The position numbers and the translations under genes were made by a program. From assembly GCA_012295275.1 (NCBI GenBank), contig CM022670.1, positions 15,095,862 through 15,159,861 of the forward strand: 64,000 bases of DNA, written 5' to 3'. Below, one piece after another: positions 1 through 52,052 of this stretch (its first letter is position 1; each line of letters opens with the position of its first letter). Origin of the DNA: Chrysomallon squamiferum (taxonomy: Eukaryota; Mollusca; Gastropoda; Neomphalida; Peltospiridae). Below the pieces are notes generated by a model, which did not search any database, was not told where the DNA came from, and saw only the letters and a program-made list of their open reading frames with translations.

Positions 1-195
1 ATCTGAACAAGAAATGAGGGATCTTTGTACCATGATTTTAAGAGGTATTGTATTTCTTTTACTTTTCTTTTGCTGTTTTATTTTATTTTACCGCGTGAAT
101 AAGTATGTGTAAGGCCTGTACGTGTGTCTACGTTTCTATAATTCATTCGCTTCGTCCATCCAGTGATACATATCGTCTGTGCATTAATTTTTCAG

Positions 196-1357
<1,162 letters not shown>

Positions 1358-1669
1358 AAACTCCACAAGCCTATTAATGTGATAAAATTAACAAGCACCT
1401 GTAGCCGCAAGTCTTTCGTCTGTTTATTTCCACCCATCATCCTCGTTTCTTTCTTTTTATTTTTTGTTGCGTGTTTTGTTTACTAGATTTTTAAACTGAC
1501 TCTATAATTTGTTTCTGATATAAATTACTAGTTAAACTTATTAATTTTCTACTAATTTCTTCTAATGTGTTCACAAAATAACATTTTTTTTTAACTTACC
1601 TCTACCTCAACTAAAAATAATTTCCGTTTCGCTTGCTGTTTTATTAGTTAATTCTAGTTTCTTGTTAGC

Positions 1670-1811
1670 TTCTAGACCGTTCTAGACCGTTCTAGGTTAG
1701 ATTTCTTCACTTCGGGTGGCATACTGGCCACGTCACCTCGATCATGCATATTCATTAGGCAGCAGCCAATCATCGGGGTGAGTGAGCAGTCTGGCCGGCG
1801 GGGTTTTTAAA
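1670..1811 (+). promoter_or_regulatory. Promoter-like block with TTC boxes, CCAAT and TATA-like sequence
   Basis: TTCTAGACCG occurs twice back to back at 1670-1689 and a third TTCTAG follows at 1690, so TTC boxes sit exactly 10 bp apart. That resembles a step-type heat shock element, but the intervening GAA boxes read GAC or GGT. A CCAAT box (1766-1770) and a TATA-like TTTTTAAA (1804-1811) follow at core-promoter spacing. GC content is clearly above that of the flanks. What it would drive is unknown; an ATG at 1901 opens an 18-codon frame ending at 1957. Only the motifs are seen; promoter activity is inferred. Confidence 0.4.
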
Positions 1812-2132
1812 CTCACACGCATGTCGTTATCATTTCATTTCTGTTTTGTTACCACTGCTACAGGGAGCGAGCTGGTTTTGTGTTGTATTTGAGGTCCCTC
1901 ATGATGTTGGTTCTTCGGAGAGATGGAAAGATTGAAAAAGGACCAAATGATGAATGAATATGTAAAGTAATTAATATTTAAATGAAAAAGAAAATAACGC
2001 TGGAGATGCCAGTAGGGCAAAACATGGGCATATGAATTATTTCAACATTATTTTTATTATTATTTTTGCAGAAAACTTATTCTAACAAATCAGATTTAAA
2101 TAAATAAATAAATTAATAAATTAATTAATAAA

Positions 2133-2172
<40 letters not shown>

Positions 2173-4023
2173 TACTTTTTCATTTATTTACAGTAATTCA
2201 ATTAAAAATAAATGAACAATATAGAAAAAATAATAATAATAAAAAATATATATTTAAATAAAATAATAGAATGTTGTTTTTTTACCTAAAATGTGTTTAA
2301 TGTGTTAAACACACATATTTTATTTTAAAAACGGTTTGAAACGATGTACATTGATAAACATTTGAATGTGTAAGATTAGATTTTGCTTTGAGGGGAGCTT
2401 ATCCATGAGTGTTCTTTTGGTGCTAATCCGGACTGTGGTGTTCAAATGACATATTACACATCATACCTCAACAATCGACAGTTGGAGGAAAAACACTTTA
2501 ATTCCAGGATAGTGTTTTAATAAAAAGATAAATGGCGGAAAACAAATACTAATTACCACTTCCGTTCATCAGTGTGAATTGGACTAGATTCATGTGTTTC
2601 CAGCTATCACGTATTTTCGGTGATCTAATACTGTGGATTAGCCGCATTTATTAAAACTATAAAAATTTTAAAACGTAGAAAATACACTTGAGTTAAACTG
2701 TAAGAAAATGTTTTAATAATAATAATTGTCAAAGAGAGATGACTTTTATATTTTTATATTATGGTTGTCACCCCTATATTTTACATCCTTAAAATAAATA
2801 AATAAATAAATAAGCAAGTAAGTTATTTAAAAAAATAAAAAATAAAAAATAAAAAAGAAGGAATATAGCCAAATTGTTAGATTTAATACATGATTATGGA
2901 GACTACTGTAAATTTGTGATATGTATTGTTTTGGCCTATTTGTGGGTATATAATTGTTAAAGAAGTAAATCATTAAAGTCTTCCCTTCTTTACAAAATGT
3001 TTTTTAATACTCAGTAGAGGTTTTGTGAGGATAAAGGTTAGTTATTATTTTAATTATTACTTAAGAAAAAATTAGTTATAATCTAAGATACCGGAAAGAC
3101 CTAATATATATATATATATATTATTGAAAATAACTGATCTGATGAAAAATGAATTCCCAGTTTGTTAATTAAATGTGCTGTTCACAGTATCTCACAATAT
3201 TGCTACATCTATCTTATTCCTTTCCAATGACACACTGCCAAATTCTTTCAATTTGCTAAATTATTTGGACATTGCCTTGTTTTATATTTTGTAACTTATA
3301 CTTTTAATAACCATAGAATGTTAACAATATTATATCACATCGTGTGCGTATGGTTTTGATGAATCTCTTAATATATATACACGTATATATATATATATAT
3401 GTATACTTTGTATTTGGAATATACCTTTGAAAATGCATTAAACTATGTATAGATAATAATCTTACAATTGCTAGGTGCCTTGTTTCTTGTAGTTATTAAT
3501 GGAGAATACTCTGCTTTTAGATTTAGACAGATACTGTCTGTGTAACTAGTGCTTTATATAGGAATCTGATAAAACTGTTTTCTAAGAGACATTTAATGAC
3601 TGAATTAAAATAAAAATATTAATTAAAAAATTGTATGTTCAATCTATTGGATGATTTGAAGATCTCTTAGATAAATAAATTGTAACACATCTGTAACATG
3701 CTTTGTATTCATTTGCTTGTGTTTTATAAAGTAATACAGAGGTCAGAAATAAAAATATTTTTGTTTAAAAAATGCAATATATGAGGATGCAATTTTAATA
3801 AAAATCATACATCAATTGACAAATATCAGTTAACATTAAATAGAAATAATTTGCTTTAGGTATTCTGTTTGGAAATGTTAGAAGTAAGGTGTCATTACAT
3901 TAACATTATATCTGAATCCAAAATAAATGTGTGGATTTCCTCAATATACCTCAGTGAAAGCCTTGTTCTTAAAATTATAATTTATTAAGTAATTTAGCTG
4001 ATAAACTTTTCTTATCTTTGTAT

Positions 4024-4029
<6 letters not shown>

Positions 4030-4068
<39 letters not shown>
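4030..4068. repeat. (TG)n microsatellite
   Basis: About 20 TG units in intergenic DNA. Confidence 0.95.
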
Positions 4069-4069
<1 letters not shown>

Positions 4070-4850
4070 TATGTGTGTTTGTCCAAAACTGAATTAAAAA
4101 TTATAAAATACAAATGGATAAACAACTAGAAGTGAAGGAACAGATGTAGTTAGATTACAAAAAAATATTCATTAACACGTGAAGTTTTGTAATATGAATT
4201 GAGTTAAAAGATAAAAAAAAAAAAAAAAAATATTTTTCAAAAACAATAGACAACATTATCAATTAGTATGCATATTTTATTTCATTCATTATTAAAACAT
4301 TAGCACTTTACATATTATGTCACTGCTCAGTGGCTGTGTGTTATTCAAATCACAACAAAGATAAATGCAGTCTCATAAAATAGATAAAAACAAACAGAAC
4401 AGGCCTAGGGGATTAAAAATCTCTATTTTACATATCTTACACTATTTTCACTTTGAAAAAAAAAAGAAAAAATTTTAGTTAATTTTTCTTAAATTAAAGA
4501 CAATTAAAAATACAGATTTAAATCCAGACTTGAAACTGAGGGTTAATTTTATGAATTATATTTTGGTCATTTTTTCAGGATGTGTGTGTGTGTGTGTTTA
4601 TACACATGTACACATACACATACAAACACATATAAAACACAGTGAATAATAAAGTTTAATAAAAATATGATTGAATGAAACAAGAATATTTAATTTTATG
4701 AAAATATCTGAAATAATCCACTGATTTAACAAATGTAAAATCTGTATTATTATGTAATTACAGAAGTATTGCTTTGTAATTTTAATTATAAATAATTTCT
4801 TACAATTATTGTCAGATGATTAAAAATCTTATACATATTTAATAAAAACT

Positions 4851-4851
4851 G

Positions 4852-4917
<66 letters not shown>
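4851..4917. repeat. (AAT)n microsatellite
   Basis: About 22 AAT units, followed by AAAT units and, at 4997-5040, an (ATC)n tract. Confidence 0.95.
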
Positions 4918-4925
<8 letters not shown>

Positions 4926-5429
4926 AATAAATAAAATTAAAAATTTAACAGTTATCATCATCTTTATATTAAAAAAAAAAATAATAAAAATAATAATCAC
5001 CATCATCATCATCATCATCATCATTATCATCTTCATCAACATCAGCATTTTAATTATATTAATTAAATAAATAAATAAGTAATCTCATGAAACTATTGAG
5101 ATTACCTAATTTGGAACTTTCTACAAACCTTTTTTTATTCTACACTATTTTATTGCTTTTTAAAAATATATTACTTCATACATTTTCAATTCCATACAAA
5201 ATCTCATTAAACAAACCATTCTAATTAGTATATGAAAAAATTAATATATGTATATTTTGTTTTTCAAAATTATCTTTTTAATAATGGGGAAAAAAAAAAA
5301 AAAAAAAAAAAAAATTTAAAAAAAACTGACTAGTGATTTGGATGTAGCATCATTTCTGATTGTCTTGAATGAACATTGTGCTTTATACAGTTTACTAAGT
5401 TTTATAAGTTTTTTTTTTTTTCTAATCTT

Positions 5430-5935
5430 CTAATATGTTATGAATATAAGCATTTTCATTGTTATTATCTAGTCAAACAATAGGTCTTCTAAATTTTCTT
5501 TATTTTTTAAACTGTAGAGTTTTGTTACAACAATCTTCTGTGTTCTGAATATAAATATTTTCATCATCATCTAGGCACAAATTAAGTCCATTGATTGTTT
5601 TTTTTTTTTAAAATAAATGGGAATATTGTTCTGAGTTTCTATTATTTTCTGAATATAAATATTTTCATTGTCACTGAGGCAAGAATTAAGTTTTCTAATT
5701 GTTTCTTTTTTAAATAATGGAATTTTGCTGTCACACTCTATTATGTTCAGAATATAAAATTATTTACTGTCATCGTCTAGTCAAACTAAGTTTTTAAACA
5801 AATGGAATTTTGTTCCAACCTTTAATACTCTGAATATAAAAATTTTTGGTGTCATTATCTAGTAAAACAATTAAGTTTACTAACTTTTTTCTTTTTTAAA
5901 TAATGGAATCATAAACATTTTCCTCAATGTTAAAC
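5430..5935. repeat. Degenerate minisatellite, about 95-bp unit, 5 copies
   Basis: Five consecutive units begin with gaatataa, then an A/T-rich segment, then a version of tcatcatctagtcaaacaat, then aaataatggaattttgtt and ctattatgttct-like sequence. Copies have diverged by substitutions and small indels, so the array is old. Confidence 0.75.
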
Positions 5936-7721
5936 AAAATCATAGTAATAAAATGTACAACATACTGATTTAATTCAGTAAAATTAAACTGAAACAGTAA
6001 CGAAAAATTTCTCTTGATAATGATATATTTATTATGTCAAATGAACTTATTTACACAGTGATAAAATTTACGGTTAAAATGTAACTTGTATACAAATGAA
6101 TTCAACAATTCATTGTTCATTTATATTTGTACATTTATAGGGACTATACAATGACTTAGTATCAATTATGAACAAGATCACTTTCTCTTATATTGTTATA
6201 ACTTCTGACAGTGGCAATGTTGAATTGAAGGTTTTGCCAATATTTATCTCCCTTTTTATACAAATGGATGAATGATGTATTTATAAATGCAGACAGAGTG
6301 AAAAAATCATAGTGAAAAATTCTGACACAGGTTACATCCTTTGAAGCTCCTGCTTATGTGTAATATTACAATATAATGAATTTATAATATACACAAAAAA
6401 ACACCCATACAAAAATAAATAAATAAATAAATTGAAAATAAACAAAAACAAACAATATATAATAATAAAAAAAATATATAATACAGAATAATAATAATAA
6501 AAAAAAAAAAATATATATATATATAAAAAAAAGAAAAAAAGAAATTGAATCCATATATGTTTTTAACCATAAATGAAAAACAAAAAAGTAAAGCTGATTA
6601 CAAAATAAAACTCTGGCACATTTTTAACTTTTGATATGTTCAAGTTTACAAAGTCAGTTATAACTTCTATTTCAATCCCATGATTCAACCTTTTTACCTT
6701 ACAGATGGTAAAGGCACATTTAACAAGTACAAATATTAATAACTAACAATCCACACTGATTAAGGATAAATGATACTTTGAAATTTAAAAGTAATGTTAT
6801 CATTGGCCATTTCTTTAAAAATGATCTATATTTTGGCCAATCACAAAAGGTTTAATAAACTTTACAGTTTGTATTCTGAGGAATAGTAGATATGCATGAT
6901 TGTAAGGCTATTTTCCTGAGATATGTTTTGCATTTGATGTATACCAATTCTCAAATAAGAAAATACTTGCTTAAAAATATATTTGTAAACAGGATAATTT
7001 TTTTATTTATACATTGTTTTTTTTTTTGGTAAAAATACCAATATCATTATCAATATAATATTAACCTTTTAAATAATTTAAAAGGAATAATTATGTTTAA
7101 TTTGTTTCTCATGTCGATACAGCTTTAGTTATTTTCCTAATACTATTGAAATTTCATCAGTCTCTAGAATTAAAAATGGAAGATAAATAAAAATAATTTT
7201 ATTGCAAATATCCAAATATAGCATAATAAATAGTTGCACTGATTTGTTTTAATAGTCATTCATTTCATAACCATTATTAATCCAGGCACCCTTTAAATCA
7301 GATAATAAAATAACAGTACATTCCCACTGTAACTTATTTAATATAATATTAATCAATACATTAAAAAATGTGCTATTTACATAAAAAAAAATTAATATTA
7401 TATGTAAAAATTTGAAAGAAAAATAATGACTAAAACAGGGGATAATATAAGAAAAAAGATATAAAAATGAATTAAATGACATTTAAATAAAACTGAAGGT
7501 GTTAAACGTCTCTGACTTTCTTCTTGTTTTCTGAACTCTTGAAAAAGTTCTCAGCACTTTATTAATTGTAAACAAAATCACTTTTAAATTTCACATATAG
7601 GAAAGTATCAGAAAGGAAAGGAAATTTTAGAATAATAAGTCAAATACCAAAAATAAAATAAATTAATAATCCCCAAAAATAAAAAAAAAAAAATTTTTTT
7701 TCTTAAATATATCCACCAAAG

Positions 7722-7727
7722 TTTATT
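7722..7727 (-). terminator. Candidate SGK polyadenylation signal
   Basis: AATAAA on the - strand about 125 bp after the SGK stop codon. AATAAA is frequent in DNA this AT-rich, so other downstream copies are possible. Confidence 0.35.
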
Positions 7728-7850
7728 CTGTTGTTTGGAAGTAAAAATCTTTAATGCATATAATTTTCACATGGAGAGATCCATGTTGTTGTTTTGTTTT
7801 TGTTTTGTGCATATATTTGATTTTCATCAGATATCTCATATGTACAAGGA

Positions 7851-47136
<39,286 letters not shown>

Positions 47137-48520
47137 TTTGACAAGTGACTCTTAACAAAGAAAACTAGTGTGTGAATGTTTAAACAACACTACGTTGTAC
47201 TAATAATGTTGAAATTTACTTCTTTCTTCCTAGTTCGACTGCCAGGGTATGTCACGGTGAAATCCGGAGCGAGCCACTTGTTCGGAAAACAATGTACTCA
47301 AGTACTCGATATGTGATATTTAACAGTTAAAGTAATGTCAGTCAACTTCCTGCTTGCACGATTAGTATTTCTGAATAAATTGCTGCACCAAAATTTTTGC
47401 TTTTATGTAATTATTTATAGTTTGTAAACAATTTCATTTCTCTACGTAAAAATTATTTCTAAAATAATCAAAAAATGTTGGTTACTTTTTGTAGATCTGA
47501 ACTTTTAAAGTTATCCGAGTTAACAATTATTTCTTAATGTCAAAAAAATGTCCAATAAAATATTTACTAGGAATTTAATGAAGTACTTATCTTTTTTCCA
47601 AGTTTGATGAAAATACCATAACAGTAATATAAATTACATGAACACCTGTTTTCAAGACCTGTTACTATATAAGAATATTTCCACGCCACTCCCCCTCTAA
47701 TTACTGTCTCAGGTACTGCCCTAAAAAGCTAAATAGGCTAAGTTCTTAATTCTCATCTCAACCGTGGATTTGTTTAAAGGGTTTAGAGAAGAAACATTAG
47801 TTTTAACAGTTTATAAATCTAGAAAAACAAACAAGACATAAATTACCGAATATATTTTTAAAATATTATTATTTTAAGAAAGATAAACAAAATACCCGTG
47901 TTACTACTTTGCGACGTTGAATCATCTACACACCTCCTGACCCTTAACCTATTGACCCCTTATAATATCGCGTCATGTGAAAACAGGGCCGCGACAACGA
48001 AATAGGCTGTCCGTTATTGACAGTACTCGAAATAAAACATTTAGAAATCACGTATTCCATTTCTTCTGATATATTACAACCTTGGTCATGTTAGATTTTG
48101 CTTTAAGTGGTTAACCATTTTACACAAACTACTTTTGTTTTTATCTTGTACTTTCGCATTAATCAACCAATGACAAATGTTGTATTATTGGCAAAGACTT
48201 CCAATATTATATACTATGCAACTAGTTAAAGCCTGTTCGACGACAGATGTAATTTTTGTTATCATATTATTATTTTTACATGCTGTTTACGAATTAGTTA
48301 CTGTCTCAAAAATGTTTTGATGAGATTTACAGGAAACAGAATCAATATATTTCATAAAAAATAAAATATATCTTACTGTATTTGTTAACTGACACTGTAT
48401 TCACAGTTAAATATCACATATCGTGTACTTGATTATATTGCATAAGTTGTATAATTTGTTTGGAGAGATAATACGGATACTGAATGGATAATGAGTGAAT
48501 GCGAACAAATGAATAATAAT

Positions 48521-48537
48521 AATAAGAAGAAGAATAA

Positions 48538-48568
<31 letters not shown>

Positions 48569-48573
48569 AAGAA

Positions 48574-48609
<36 letters not shown>

Positions 48610-48632
48610 GAAGAAGAAAGAAGAAGAAGAAA
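48521..48632. repeat. (GAA)n(GAT)n trinucleotide array
   Basis: About 110 bp of AAG-family then ATG-family triplets, followed by TTTA units. It lies about 220 bp before the IFT52 start. Confidence 0.93.
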
Positions 48633-48784
48633 ATATTATAGCCAGTTACATTTCTAACTATATGCTTTATTATTTATTTATTTATTTATTTTTATTTTTA
48701 TTATAATTTATATTTGTTTATTCGCTTTACTAAAGCACATGCAAAAGCAGTAGATTAACAAATAGTATTTATTAGTTAGATTGA

Positions 48785-48838
48785 CCAATGGTGAAAGCCT
48801 TTAGAAAATCGCACCATATTACTTCCGGTAAATAGTTT
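48785..48838 (+). promoter_or_regulatory. IFT52 proximal promoter: CCAAT box and ETS-like site
   Basis: CCAAT at 48785-48789 and CTTCCGG at 48832-48838 sit 68 and 15-20 bp before the ATG; no TATA box is visible. This is typical of TATA-less housekeeping promoters. No clear RFX X-box is seen. Confidence 0.4.
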
Positions 48839-48852
48839 CTACAGAAGCGAAG

Positions 48853-48870
48853 ATGCCACCAACAGCTGAA
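48853..48870 (+). CDS. IFT52: IFT52 exon 1 (candidate start)
   Basis: ATGCCACCAACAGCTGAA then donor gtatgg. In phase with exon 2. If exon 1 is untranslated the start is Met8 (49414), which aligns with the human start. Confidence 0.6.
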
Positions 48871-51800
48871 GTATGGTTTATTTTTCCACTTAAACATCGA
48901 TTTTATTACCATTAAATTGTATTGTGATAATATGTATTCCGTTCTGTTATGTAATTGAAATATAGCCGGTCTTATTTAGTTTATCAAATAAGTAAAATGA
49001 AAGCTAAAACAAATTTAAACAATTCACAATCGATAAACACTAAACAACAAATAACAACAACACTAACAACAGTGTACATGTCGGTGTAATTAGTAGTCAT
49101 TAGAGTTTCGGTGAATCGAATAATATAATACACAGTGAAAATATTTACATTAATAAGTTGGCAGAAAACAGCAATAAAGTTACTTCACGTGACAGATAAA
49201 GTTGATGATAATATTATATCTTGATAAATCTGAACTGTCATAAAAAAAAGTTCATAAATTTTATTAGCGTCATCCTCTGATTTTGTAAAAGATTAATTAT
49301 TTTAATATTACTTTGCAATCGTATTAGAATTTAAACATACCTGTTTTCCTGATATTTCTGGAAATAATATAATAATTTGTGCTAAGAAATACTTTGCAAT
49401 GTTCTTGAAGGGTATGGAAGAAAAAATTCAAAGAAATACAATAGTGGTGAATGCATCCAAACGGGAACTGTTCACTCTTAGCAGTGGTTTTAAAGTCCTG
49501 AACAGAAAGTTACGTTCAACCTGGAGATTAATCCCGTAAGTATAAAGGTGTACACACTTTCATAGTCACAGTCATTATGAATGTAGATGTAAATTAATTT
49601 ATTTCACTAATTCTGAAATAGATTTTGTCAATGCCTAATTAACTGGTATGTGATTTGTCCAAAATCCCAACTGCCTAACTTTCCCACAAAGTATTTAGTA
49701 ATATATATATGAATCATTTGAATTTTTAAAACTGAATACCAAAAAAACCAACAGATATTTTATATTCTGGGTAACCATTAACTATAAAAACGTTGTCATA
49801 TGTTTTCAGCAATAAAGATGAAATAACAGAAGAGAGATTACAACAAGGACGAATGCTGATTATTGGAGGTCCACAAGAGAAATTTACAGCAGCTGAGGTA
49901 CTCTGTGAATGTTTATTTAATTAAAGTATATTTCAGCATTATGCTTAACCTTAATTTTGTTTCAGATATAGTATGAATGCTTTATTAAAATGAATATCAA
50001 ATTATATTTAACATCATGCGTAATTAATACTGCTCAAAGTAATAATTGAAATATGTGTTAGATATTTTCTTAATTTTATTTTAAAGATTTCTGGAAATTT
50101 TTATTTAATGATTTGCTGTTTTATTTAGAGAGTAATAGTACATCCAAAATAGATATAAACTGGTTCACTTCAAATTGTTGTTTTGTTTGTTTTTGATGAC
50201 CTGATTTTCCTGTTACTATTTTATAAAGTATGACTAATACAACAAGATGCATATTGTTTTTATTTATTTATTTTGTGGGGAAAATAACAAAATAATGTAT
50301 AAAATATAAGCAGTTTTGCCATTTATAAATGTATGTTGTTTTTCAGTTTGAAGCAATAAAGAGGTATGTTGAATCTGGTGGAAGTGTTATGGTTTTGATT
50401 GGAGAAGGTGGAGAAACCAGATTTAACACAAATATCAATTTTCTTCTAGAAGAATTTGGTGTTTTTGTTAATAGTGGTAAGTTATTCCATGCTAATTACT
50501 GTTTTCATGTATTAATTGTGTCACTTGTTGCTCAGTTTACATTATCTGACAATCTCAGTTTGTTTGTAGATTGTCTGTAAAAAGAAAATGTACATGTGGT
50601 ATTGTGTTTTTATAAAAGAAGATTACTTTAATGTTTGGGTGTGTATACACAAAGAAACTTACGACTCTTATATTGGAGACACTGAAAAGCATTTAGAAAA
50701 ATCAAATTTTACAGCTTATTGAAACTTTTTCTCTCACTCAGTGAGTCACTGGTTGAATTTTATAACCACCTGTAATCTATGACTTAAAATGTAATGTTAA
50801 TTTTACAATAATTTCAGATGCTGTGGTGAGAACATCTTACTACAAATATTTTCATCCCAAAGAAGCTCTCATTGCTAATGGTGTCTTAAACCGGGCAATC
50901 AGCCAGGCTGCAGGAAAAGGAATGACTTATGGTGGGGATGATGATACAAATAATGCACAGTAAGTCTTTTTTTTTCTTCTGTTTTTCAAAATTGTTTATA
51001 ATGCTGTTTAGTTTAACTTACATTAAAAAGAAAATTTGATAATGATGTTTTTTTTATTTCAACTCATGTTGAAAATAAAAGTTGTTTATGATGCTGGCAT
51101 GTTTGTTAAGTTATATTAAGCATAAAATTTCTTTATGATGTTTTTGAGTTTAATTTGTATTAAAAGTGAAAATTGTTTATCATGCTCTTCAGTTTAACTT
51201 AATTGTTTATAATACTGTTTAGTTTGGTAAACATTATAGTTTATAAAATAAAATTCAGATATATTTGTTTTTGAATATATTTTAAATACCAAACTCTATT
51301 TACTTTACAATTATTAGTAAAACTAGAAGATTCTGTTATTTATTTACAGAGCTTTGAGTTTTCTGTACCCATATGGAGCAACACTAAATGTAATGAAGCC
51401 TTCATCAGCTGTTCTGTCGACTGGCAGTGTTTGTTTCCCTCTCAACAGACCTGTCTGTGCATTCTACACCTCCAAGGTACTTTACTTTTTTCTAATAAAC
51501 TACCAGCAGTTAAACAATCAGAAACTTGAATTATTTCATTTTTGTTATTAATATCGTTACCTTTTCACTGAAGTTGTAAGAAATAATTACATTCTAAATG
51601 AGATCTGTGTTAATGGCATGTAAAATTTGTAATGAGTTTAATTTTTGAAACTGCATGGTTGTTATTTTCAAGAAATCTTGTTGTTAGCTAGAAATGCATG
51701 CAGAACTGTTAATTGTTTATAATGTATTTAAAGCAGTCTAATCAAGGAAAAATTGCTGTGCTGGGATCTGTCCACATGTTCAGTGATCCATATCTGGAGA

Positions 51801-52018
51801 AAGAAGAAAACAGTAAAATACTAGTAAGTGTTTATATCATGTTCAAAAACCTGACAAAAACTTTTTTTAAAAACTGATAACATCTTGTTCTTGCCAATTC
51901 TGATACATTCTTAGATATTAGGTAGTAATGGAAATATCTTTTATTATTTTTTTGTTTAATATTTATTTTAACTTTTTTGTTTTCCAATTACTTCAACATT
52001 TTTATTTATAAACACTGT

Positions 52019-52052
<34 letters not shown>

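Larger units (their letters stand above)
1358..7720. other. Intergenic, AT-rich, between collagen and SGK 3' ends
   Basis: No coding exon is recognised. It holds the collagen 3' UTR of unknown length, a GC-richer promoter-like block at 1650-1960, a slightly GC-richer patch at about 2380-2650, simple repeats (AAT, AAAT, TG, poly-A) and a degenerate minisatellite at 5430-5935. The open frames here are translations of low-complexity DNA. Confidence 0.7.
47137..48852. promoter_or_regulatory. Head-to-head intergenic region between SGK and IFT52
   Basis: 1.7 kb separates the two start codons. It holds the SGK 5' UTR and promoter (GC-richer blocks at 47220-47300 and 47890-48010, the latter with CpG-containing gcgacg and gggccgcgac) and the IFT52 promoter, with a GAA/GAT trinucleotide array at 48521-48632 between them. 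No further coding exon is seen. Confidence 0.6.
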
